Shown: positions 57,594 to 64,000 of the stretch, in pieces
Numbering within the stretch: position 1 is the first letter of the stretch
Layout of the letters: the number at the start of each line of letters is the position of its first letter
Source of the DNA: Methylocaldum sp. 14B
GTDB lineage: Bacteria > Pseudomonadota > Gammaproteobacteria > Methylococcales > Methylococcaceae
Assembly: GCF_002005105.1 (NCBI RefSeq)
Contig: NZ_MSCV01000019.1
Coordinates: forward strand, 1 to 64,000
Length of the DNA stretch: 64,000 bases
Direction of reading: 5' to 3'
The notes under the pieces: model-generated
The model's database searches: none
Told to the model about the DNA's origin: nothing
Seen by the model: only the letters and a program-made list of their open reading frames with translations
Position numbers and translations under genes: made by a program

Positions 57594-58820
57594 ATGAAAT
57601 CAAGTCTAGAGTTGCCGTTACGTAGCCTTTGGAGGCAACCGAGACGGACCTCGATCATGCTCTCGGGGATTGGTGTAGGCATCATTGCTCTGCTGCTTGC
57701 GGGAGGATTTATCGAATGGATTTTCTGGGCAATGCGGGAATCAACGATTCTTTTTCGGCTCGGCCATATCCAAGTCGTCAGGCCTGGCTATTTGGATCGG
57801 GGCGCGGCGGATCCGTACAGGTTTCTGTTGCCGCATTCCGTCGATGAGCTTGAAGTGCTGGCGAAACTGCCCGGCATAAAGGTGGTGGCGCCACGGCTTA
57901 GTTTCAATGGGCTGCTTAGTCATGGGGATACAACGATTGGTTTTATTGGAGAAGGTATAGATCCCGAGAAAGAGAAAGCATTTAAACCGGATCTTTCCAT
58001 TCAAGAGGGCGTGGGGCTCGATCCGAATCAACCCTTAAGCGCAGTTATCGGGAACGGTCTCGCCGCTAATTTGGGCATAAAATCGGGCGACAAAGTGGTT
58101 TTGCTGGCAAATACCGTTTCCGGAGGGATAAATGCGGTGGAGCTTAATGTCGTTGGGGTCTTCTCGACGGCGAATAAGGCGTTCGACGATTCCGCTTTGC
58201 GCATACCTTTGATTACGGCAGAGAAACTTCTTAGAGTGTCGGGGGCTCACCGATGGACCGTCTTGCTTGACGACACATCAGATACTAAAAAAATACTCAA
58301 GCGAATTCAGCAGCTTTTCATCGAAAAGACCGGAGAGTTCCAGCTCATTCCTTGGTACGATCTCGCCGATTTCTACAATAAGACCGTGAGGCTTTTTTCC
58401 CAGCAAATGAATGTGTTGGGAGGCATTATTGGATTCATGATTTTGCTGGGTATATCGAATGTGCTGATCATGAATGTAATGGACCGTACAAGCGAAATCG
58501 GCACATTGATGGCCTTGGGGCTCAAACGATTGGAAATCGTCAGGCTTTTTCTCGCTGAAGCGCTTATGTTGGGAGTTATCGGTAGCGTGTTGGGCGTTTC
58601 GATCGGTTGGGGTTTGGCTGCGATCATATCGGCAATTGGTATTCCCATGCCGCCGGCTCCAGGCACGAGCACCGGTTATACAGCTGAAATATTTATCACC
58701 GGGCCGTTGATCGCCAAGGCCGTGCTAGTCGCCCTGATATCCACTTTTCTGGCCAGTGTATTTCCGGCGTGGAAGGCCTCCCGGCTTGTCATAGTCGAGG
58801 CATTGAGAAAGTCACGTTAA
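57594..58820 (+). CDS. FtsX/LolE-like ABC permease 1
   Basis: The 408-residue protein has an N-terminal helix (~22-45), a large periplasmic domain (~50-285) and a three-helix FtsX domain at the C-terminus, the LolC/LolE/MacB layout. It is clearly paralogous to the next gene: both have FIE.IF...REST...LGH.Q near residues 40-60 and GIPMPP.P near the end. The ATG at 57594 is chosen; the GTG at 57531 adds residues without similarity. The two permeases probably form a heterodimer driven by the LolD-like ATPase encoded 2.5 kb further on. Confidence 0.87.
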   Translation: MKSSLELPLRSLWRQPRRTSIMLSGIGVGIIALLLAGGFIEWIFWAMRESTILFRLGHIQVVRPGYLDRGAADPYRFLLPHSVDELEVLAKLPGIKVVAPRLSFNGLLSHGDTTIGFIGEGIDPEKEKAFKPDLSIQEGVGLDPNQPLSAVIGNGLAANLGIKSGDKVVLLANTVSGGINAVELNVVGVFSTANKAFDDSALRIPLITAEKLLRVSGAHRWTVLLDDTSDTKKILKRIQQLFIEKTGEFQLIPWYDLADFYNKTVRLFSQQMNVLGGIIGFMILLGISNVLIMNVMDRTSEIGTLMALGLKRLEIVRLFLAEALMLGVIGSVLGVSIGWGLAAIISAIGIPMPPAPGTSTGYTAEIFITGPLIAKAVLVALISTFLASVFPAWKASRLVIVEALRKSR

Positions 58821-58852
58821 CCGGATGGCGCCTCATCTCGCTGATTTAATCC

Positions 58853-60064
58853 ATGCTGACATTCGCGCTTAGAAATCTATTTCGACAGACCGTAAGATCT
58901 ATTCTGACGCTGACGGTAATTGCCTTAGGCGTCGCGGGTATCTCATTAGTCGGCGGATTTATCGAAGACATTTTTGTTCAGCTGCGCGAGTCGACGATAC
59001 ATTCTCAGCTGGGACATTTGCAGATATACAGAAGTGGGTTCTCGACCATCGGCCGCCGCGATCCTTATAAATTCCTGATGGAGGATGTTGACGGGCTCGT
59101 TGACCGATTCCGCACGTGGCCGGAAGTTGCCGAGGTTATGAAACGTCTAAGTTTTTCGGGCCTTGTGAATAACGGACACTCCGATTACCCGATTTTGGGG
59201 GAGGGCGTCGAGCCAACCAAAGAGAAACAGGTTGGAAGTATGTTGTCGATTGTGGAGGGGGAGCCGCTGAGCGACTCGGACCCGATGGCCATTTTGGTAG
59301 GAAAAGGTCTTGCCCATGCACTCAAGGTCAAACCGGGGGATCCACTGACACTCCTCGTCAATACGCCGGAGGGTGCTCTAAACAGCCTTGAATTTACCGT
59401 CGTTGGAGTATTTCAAAGTTTTTCGAAGGATTTCGATGATCGCGCCGTTCGGATTTCCCTAGGTTCTGCCCAGGATCTTTTAGCAACCCCGGGAATCCAC
59501 GCACTGGTGTTCGCATTGAATGATACGGCGGATACTGATCGTGTTGTCAAAAGGTTAATGGCAGAGTTATCGTCAGAGCAATACGAGGTAAAACCTTGGT
59601 TCGTGCTCGCGGATTTCTATCAAAAAACGGTCGATATGTATCAGCGACAGTTCACCGTTTTGGAAATCATTATTTTGATCATGGTATTTTTAAGCGTGGC
59701 CAATAGCGTAAACATGGCGCTTCACGAACGCATAGGTGAGTTTGGTACGCTTATGGCTCTCGGTAATAGACCTTTCGATGTTTTTAAGTTAATTGTTCTG
59801 GAATATTCCATTCTTGGGCTTATAGGTGCGGCGGTCGGAGTCTTTGTCGGCGTTTTACTGGCTGGGGGAATATCTGCTTTCGGTATCCCAATGCCGCCGC
59901 CGCCCAACTCGGATATGGGATACACGGCTATCGTACGCGTTGTTCCGAATGTGCTTGGCGTAGCCTTTGTGGTTGGGTTTTTGGCGACGGCTCTTGCTGT
60001 CGTGGTGCCTGCGCGAAGGGTTATTCATACGCCTATAGTAGAGGCTTTACGGAGCAATATTTAG
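58853..60064 (+). CDS. FtsX/LolC-like ABC permease 2
   Basis: The 403-residue protein has the same layout as its upstream neighbour, with one N-terminal helix, a periplasmic domain and three C-terminal helices. Shared motifs include FIEDIFVQLRESTIHSQLGH and GIPMPPPPNSDMGYTA. It begins 32 bases after permease 1. The two arose by duplication and have diverged, as with LolC and LolE. The downstream LolA-like gene is in the opposite direction. Confidence 0.87.
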   Translation: MLTFALRNLFRQTVRSILTLTVIALGVAGISLVGGFIEDIFVQLRESTIHSQLGHLQIYRSGFSTIGRRDPYKFLMEDVDGLVDRFRTWPEVAEVMKRLSFSGLVNNGHSDYPILGEGVEPTKEKQVGSMLSIVEGEPLSDSDPMAILVGKGLAHALKVKPGDPLTLLVNTPEGALNSLEFTVVGVFQSFSKDFDDRAVRISLGSAQDLLATPGIHALVFALNDTADTDRVVKRLMAELSSEQYEVKPWFVLADFYQKTVDMYQRQFTVLEIIILIMVFLSVANSVNMALHERIGEFGTLMALGNRPFDVFKLIVLEYSILGLIGAAVGVFVGVLLAGGISAFGIPMPPPPNSDMGYTAIVRVVPNVLGVAFVVGFLATALAVVVPARRVIHTPIVEALRSNI

Positions 60065-60087
60065 AACCTATCCCGGTAGGTCATAAA

Positions 60088-60113
60088 ACCCTTCGACTCG
60101 GCTCAGGGCGAAT
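60088..60113. repeat. CTTCGAC...CTCAGGGCGAA-type short repeat
   Basis: CCCTTCGACTCGGCTCAGGG followed by CGAA fits a short motif that is repeated in many proteobacterial genomes. Only this copy is visible in the window. It lies between permease 2 and the convergent LolA-like gene. Confidence 0.45.
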
Positions 60114-60175
60114 GGCCTACGGAGACAGGGCTCTTAATGGATTTATAGAGGCTACAGTGTGGGGTTGGATGGCGA

Positions 60176-60946
60176 TCACTCCTGAACTTTCTTTAAATAG
60201 TCCTTTGTGAAAACCTTGTCGGGCAAATCTCTGAGCTTCATTTTTCTGTAATCCAAGATCGATCGTTCATCCTTTTTCAGAGCATTTTCCATTACTAGCT
60301 GAGTAGGGCGTACTTCTCCCTCCATTGATTCGAATTTTTGAAATCGGCAGGTTTTAAATAGCCGGTTTGACAAGGTGTAGAATTCTGCTTTGTATGGGTT
60401 GTAGTTTTTCTTATCAACCCAATACAGCACCCTCGGATAGGTGACGCCTCTATCTACGGCGCTAAGTTCAAGCACATAATATTCTCGGCCGTTGATTTCT
60501 TCGATTCTTGAAAGTTTTGGATTATAGTCGCCGGTAAAATTCGCTCTGGCCAAATCGCCATTTGCCACCTGGCCTGTCAACTTTTGTGATAAGGGGAGAC
60601 GAATCGGTTGCGATACGGAGGGCATGAAAGCCCAAAAGTCGCGCCCCCGCATGAGCATGATTTGCCCGCGGTCGGCGGCCGGTGCGGTCGTTAAAATCAC
60701 GGTGTTTTCGTTACCCTTCGATAAAACACGATATTCGCGCACATCGGGTTCGCTGTCCGAGGTAGTCGTGGTGATGGAGATATCGACCTGAAATCCTTCT
60801 TGAGGGAAGCGAATGCGATCTGCCGCTGCCACAATCTCGGCCGGGTCCGGTACGTCGTCGGCTCGAAGCGAGCCGGACAATATTATGTTTGACAATAGGG
60901 TAACGGCTGCGGCAAAAGCGAATCGTCGGGCGATAGAGGTTTGCAT
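60176..60946 (-). CDS. LolA-like outer-membrane lipoprotein-sorting protein
   Basis: The 256-residue protein has a Sec signal (ending LRADD at ~30) and the LolA-like beta-fold domain typed as outer membrane lipoprotein-sorting protein: DFWAFMPSVSQPIRLPLSQK, EEINGREYYVLELS and YWVDKKNYNPYKAEFY. LolA carries lipoproteins across the periplasm. This member is larger than E. coli LolA and belongs to the branch found beside RND or ABC exporters. It faces opposite to its neighbours, sitting between the permease and ATPase genes, so either an inversion or independent control is implied. Confidence 0.85.
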   Translation of the reverse strand: MQTSIARRFAFAAAVTLLSNIILSGSLRADDVPDPAEIVAAADRIRFPQEGFQVDISITTTTSDSEPDVREYRVLSKGNENTVILTTAPAADRGQIMLMRGRDFWAFMPSVSQPIRLPLSQKLTGQVANGDLARANFTGDYNPKLSRIEEINGREYYVLELSAVDRGVTYPRVLYWVDKKNYNPYKAEFYTLSNRLFKTCRFQKFESMEGEVRPTQLVMENALKKDERSILDYRKMKLRDLPDKVFTKDYLKKVQE

Positions 60947-61272
60947 GTTGTTTCCTAGATGTTGCTAAGCTCGGCTATGCTTTATGAACGGTGACGGTCT
61001 AAGCTGGTCGCTTCGGAAGCGTTAGGATATCGGGGTGTTCCCCCGTCGGATTTACGCTTGTCGCCATCCGTCCCGGAGAAATCTGGGAAATAATCTCACT
61101 ACTTCTATTGATAAGAATTTTTGAAGGATATCCGCATTTTTTTACCTAATTCGAGTACCTTCTACTAGCGCTAGGGGTGCCTTTTCAAAAAGCTTGTTGT
61201 TTGACCTTATCGGACAATGTTCGGATACGATAAATATAGTAGGGTAACTTCACACAGACTATAACAGCTAAC
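60947..61272. other. Divergent region between LolA-like and LolD-like genes
   Basis: About 326 bases without a gene. It contains a small CGGGG/CCCCG hairpin near 61030 and a possible plus-strand promoter, TTGACC at 61201 with TACGAT at 61226, spacer 19, whose strength is uncertain. Confidence 0.45.
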
Positions 61273-61950
61273 ATGACTAAGGTTCGCGTGGAACACGTAT
61301 GGAAGGAGTATAAGTTAGGAAAACAGACGGTCGAAGCTCTTAGGGACGTCTCCATGGGGGTTGGGGAAGGCGAGTTCATGGCGATAGCCGGGCCGTCCGG
61401 GAGCGGAAAATCTACCTTGCTAAACTTAATCGGTTGCATCGATACCCCGACGCGGGGAGAAATTTACATCGGCAATGAAGAGGTGAGCAAGAAAACACCT
61501 AACCAATTGGCCGATCTTCGAGCTCGAACCCTCGGTTTCATCTTTCAGACCTTCAATTTACTACCGGTTCTCTCCGCGTGGGAGAACGTCGAATATCCTC
61601 TCTTGTATAGAAAGGATATCCCGCCCAAGGAGCGGCGCCGGCGTGTAGCCCATTACCTGGTCGTGGTGGGGCTTGCTGATTTCGCTAAGCACAAACCTTC
61701 GGAACTTAGCGGTGGCCAGCGCCAGCGGGTCGCGATTGCACGAGCCCTGGCCGGGCATCCTGTCATCGTGCTGGCGGACGAGCCGACCGCTAATCTTGAT
61801 TCCAAGACCGGTGAAGGCATCTTGCAGTTGATGAAGCAACTCAATCGGGACGAAAAAACGACCTTCATTTTTTCGACCCACGACCATCGAGTTATGGAAA
61901 TGGCGGACAGGGTCGTGAGAATCAGTGACGGCCGGATAATAGTTCCATAA
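61273..61950 (+). CDS. LolD-like ABC transporter ATPase
   Basis: The 225-residue ATPase has Walker A GPSGSGKST, signature LSGGQRQRV, Walker B VIVLADEP and the H-loop STHDH. The length and sequence fit the LolD/MacB subfamily that works with FtsX-type permeases. It should drive the two permeases encoded upstream; there is no other permease nearby. The barrel protein gene follows 32 bases downstream. Confidence 0.92.
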   Translation: MTKVRVEHVWKEYKLGKQTVEALRDVSMGVGEGEFMAIAGPSGSGKSTLLNLIGCIDTPTRGEIYIGNEEVSKKTPNQLADLRARTLGFIFQTFNLLPVLSAWENVEYPLLYRKDIPPKERRRRVAHYLVVVGLADFAKHKPSELSGGQRQRVAIARALAGHPVIVLADEPTANLDSKTGEGILQLMKQLNRDEKTTFIFSTHDHRVMEMADRVVRISDGRIIVP

Positions 61951-61982
61951 ACGCGTGCTTTCCCGATTTGGAGAATTCCCTC

Positions 61983-63425
61983 GTGCAGTACCCGCGATCA
62001 TCTCGTCTCTGTCTGTACGGCATCTTGGCTCTTACTTGGCTTTTCAACTCGACAGACGGCGTTTCTGCTGATCTGGAGAACGAAGCGCCGGTTTCCGTAG
62101 ACGAGCTATTTGATCTAAAAGACGAAAAAACAGAAAACAAAGAACCGGCATCGGTTGATGAGTTGTTTGAGGTTGAGCGGAAGACGGGTGATGATGCGCG
62201 CCCGCTCCGTTGGCCGGATTTGAACGGCTTTTTTCAGAGTGAACTCGCTTACACCTATGCGTCGCCCGACCATTGGTCGAAGTTTCGTAACCTCCTGGAA
62301 CTGGGAGCTCACGGTAGCTGGGGTGCCAGTCTGAAGTGGAAGGCGAGCGGCCGGCTTATGTATGACGCGATTTACGATTTGACCGATTTTTATCCTGAAT
62401 CGGTGCGTCACGACCAACGTTTCGAGCCGATGTTTCGTGAAACCTATCTCGATTATTCCGCCGGGGATTGGGATTTCCGCTTCGGACGTCAGCACATCAT
62501 CTGGGGCGAAATGGTGGGATTGTTTTTCGCCGATGTCGTCTCTGCGAAGGATCTGCGCCAGTTCGTGCTTCCCGATTTTGATTTACTACGAATTCCTCAG
62601 TGGGCCATGCGGGCCGAGTATTTCAAAGGAGGATTCCATGGCGAAGCGATATGGATTCCTTATATGACCTACAACGATATCGGCAAAGTCGGTTCGGAAT
62701 TCTTCCCTTTTAATCCACCTCCGACGCCGGGATTCACGACGGTAATCGAGAACGACCAGCGGCCCAACAATACCTTTGAAAATACCGCTTACGGATTAAG
62801 GCTATCTTATCTTCAATCTGGCTGGGATACTTCGCTTTTCTATTACAGCGGTCTGGATCTTTCTCCTGCCTTCGCGCGTAACATCGTGCTGGCTCCTGCG
62901 CCGACGATTACCTATCGCTCCGTTCACAAGAGAATTCATCAGGTCGGTAGCACGCTTGCCAAAGACTTTGGTCCTTTTGTATTGAAAGGCGAGGCTGTTT
63001 ATACGGTGGATCAGCCTTTTTTGACGACTCGGCTCATGGATTCGGATGGACTGGTGTCTCAGGATTTTCTCGATTACATCCTCGGGCTCGATTTCAGCTT
63101 TTTGGAAGATACGCGCCTCAACCTGCAGTTTTTTCAACGCTGGTTCAGCCACCACGATCAGCACATGATTCCTGACGAGTTAGAGAGCGGTGTATCCGCA
63201 TTGGTCAGCACGCGGTATTTTCATCCGAAAGTGGAGCCGGAGGTGCTTTTCATACACAGTCTCAATCGGTCCGATTGGAATGTGCAGGCTAAGGTGACTT
63301 GGGAGTTTCTGAGGAACTGGCGAATGGTAGTCGGCGCCGATATTTTCGGCGGCCAACCTACCGGACTGTTCGGGCAGTTCGATGCCAAAGACAGGGTATA
63401 CGGCGAGTTTCGGTATTCGTTTTAA
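61983..63425 (+). CDS. Predicted outer-membrane beta-barrel, DUF1302-like
   Basis: The 480-residue protein has a signal peptide (LYGILALTWLFNSTDGVSA), then a linker with two copies of SVDELF (SVDELFDL, SVDELFEV), and then a long stretch of alternating hydrophobic and aromatic beta-strands ending in ...YGEFRYSF, with a C-terminal aromatic as in barrels. It resembles the DUF1302 family. I chose GTG 61983 because GGAG lies nine bases upstream; the TTG at 61968 has no such site. It probably forms the outer-membrane end of the Lol-like pathway. The match to DUF1302 is from memory. Confidence 0.78.
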   Translation: MQYPRSSRLCLYGILALTWLFNSTDGVSADLENEAPVSVDELFDLKDEKTENKEPASVDELFEVERKTGDDARPLRWPDLNGFFQSELAYTYASPDHWSKFRNLLELGAHGSWGASLKWKASGRLMYDAIYDLTDFYPESVRHDQRFEPMFRETYLDYSAGDWDFRFGRQHIIWGEMVGLFFADVVSAKDLRQFVLPDFDLLRIPQWAMRAEYFKGGFHGEAIWIPYMTYNDIGKVGSEFFPFNPPPTPGFTTVIENDQRPNNTFENTAYGLRLSYLQSGWDTSLFYYSGLDLSPAFARNIVLAPAPTITYRSVHKRIHQVGSTLAKDFGPFVLKGEAVYTVDQPFLTTRLMDSDGLVSQDFLDYILGLDFSFLEDTRLNLQFFQRWFSHHDQHMIPDELESGVSALVSTRYFHPKVEPEVLFIHSLNRSDWNVQAKVTWEFLRNWRMVVGADIFGGQPTGLFGQFDAKDRVYGEFRYSF

Positions 63426-63458
63426 TCTCTTGGCGCTGCGACTTGCCCGATCGATCAA

Positions 63459-64000
63459 TCACGCTACCAATCGCGTGTTGATATTCCCTGTCACCAGAAG
63501 CTCGGACAAGGGTTTGCGGATCGAGCGTGCTTTTGGCGGTTTTCCTTCTCCAATCCGGCCCATAAATACCGCTCTTTCGACACACTCATCTCCCAAAAGA
63601 GCAGTTAGCTCGTTTGCCAATAGTTTTGCCTTTTTCTCGACAGCGTCCACACGAGTGAACTTGATCGATTCTCGGATGTAGCCGGCAAAGATCAAGGGAG
63701 TCATTTCCGGCTGTAGCTGCAAACCAAGTTGCGTGGCCGTCAACCAAAAGCGCTGCAAAGCGCGACCTGCGGAAAGATAGTCCCCGACTGAAGTTGGCGG
63801 CTTATCCGCAATGAGAGCGAAATGCCCGGCGCTAAAGATTCCGGGGATCAAGTCCAATTCCAGCCTCGGCAGAACGGTTCCGGCGAAATAGGTGTTAAGG
63901 AAATTGACCGTCGACCAGCTCCTCATGGCCCATCTCATGAGTCCGAGAGCTAGCGGGTTTAATCCTACGGCCCGGTCGGGAATTCGATCTTCGCTATACT
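63459..64000 (-). CDS. Nitroreductase-like protein, C-terminal part (partial at right edge)
   Basis: The minus-strand frame is open from the right edge through to a TGA at 63459-63461, giving about 180 residues. Features such as SAGRALQRFWLTATQLGLQLQPEMTP and GRIGEGKPPKARSIRKPLSELL fit the C-terminal half of a nitroreductase-fold domain of the type fused to ThiF-like proteins (MoeY-like annotations). FMN-binding residues cannot be judged without the missing part. The internal ATG at 63938 is unlikely to be the start, since the frame upstream reads as good protein (GLNPLALGLMRWAM). Confidence 0.65.
   Translation of the reverse strand, partial: YSEDRIPDRAVGLNPLALGLMRWAMRSWSTVNFLNTYFAGTVLPRLELDLIPGIFSAGHFALIADKPPTSVGDYLSAGRALQRFWLTATQLGLQLQPEMTPLIFAGYIRESIKFTRVDAVEKKAKLLANELTALLGDECVERAVFMGRIGEGKPPKARSIRKPLSELLVTGNINTRLVA

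Noticed and set aside
61028-61045. CGGGG/CCCCG hairpin before the LolD-like gene
   Set aside because: It is short, with no T-run and no paired element; chance is likely in this GC-rich DNA.

Overview
The window comes from an aerobic methane-oxidising gammaproteobacterium (Methylococcaceae type, in the Methylococcus/Methylocaldum neighbourhood). The main evidence is the fragment at the left edge, which reads as the C-terminus of particulate methane monooxygenase subunit B (PmoB). Supporting evidence is an octaheme hydroxylamine oxidoreductase with its HaoB partner, a bacteriohemerythrin, and a gammaproteobacterial lptD-surA-pdxA-rsmA order. The species assignment is inference; no rRNA is present.

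Layout. 0-0.7 kb: pmoB tail with terminator, then tRNA-Thr(TGT). 0.7-7.8 kb (minus): an ATP-grasp ligase (RimK-like) with a GNAT/C39-peptidase fusion, and a divergent MetK-like protein overlapping a P-type ATPase. 7.9-11 kb (minus): guanine deaminase, a HAD phosphatase and an HDOD protein. 11.3-18.8 kb (minus): a PAS-GGDEF protein, a three-gene sensor kinase/receiver/sigma54-activator operon, and a Tat-exported OpgD-like glucan protein. 19-25.5 kb (mostly plus): Nif3-like, GIY-YIG, GNAT, a Met-rich periplasmic protein, a metallophosphoesterase and a large GGDEF-EAL protein. 25.5-28.1 kb (minus): an EF-hand-like protein and M18 aminopeptidase. 28.2-33.4 kb (plus): haoA-haoB, a PilZ protein and ccmABC. 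33.6-34.6 kb (minus): a small lipoprotein and an L,D-transpeptidase. 34.7-42.3 kb: phosphoglucomutase, then rsmA-pdxA-surA-lptD (minus). 42.5-50 kb: amgK-murU, argH, bacteriohemerythrin, pgi and an O-methyltransferase. 50.5-57 kb: a PEP-CTERM protein behind a possible sigma54 promoter, the PrsT TPR lipoprotein, a hexapeptide acyltransferase and a GT1-like glycosyltransferase. 57.6-63.4 kb: a Lol-like envelope transport locus (two FtsX permeases, LolA-like carrier, LolD-like ATPase, predicted outer-membrane barrel). The right edge cuts a nitroreductase-like gene.

Functional themes. HaoA needs eight covalently attached hemes, and ccmABC lies only 530 bp past haoB. Cyclic-di-GMP signalling is represented by two GGDEF proteins (one with EAL) and a PilZ protein. 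Envelope assembly dominates the second half: LptD/SurA, AmgK/MurU, L,D-transpeptidase, a PEP-CTERM surface protein and the Lol-like locus.

The most unusual signals are: (1) a ~120-bp intergenic element made of consecutive hairpins, present twice in opposite orientation with a compensatory base-pair change; (2) the Lol-like locus with its own carrier and barrel; (3) a MetK-like protein with two of the four aspartates known to be functional in E. coli MetK replaced, overlapping a cation ATPase; (4) the ATP-grasp + GNAT/C39 pair. No CRISPR array, rRNA or complete insertion sequence was seen.
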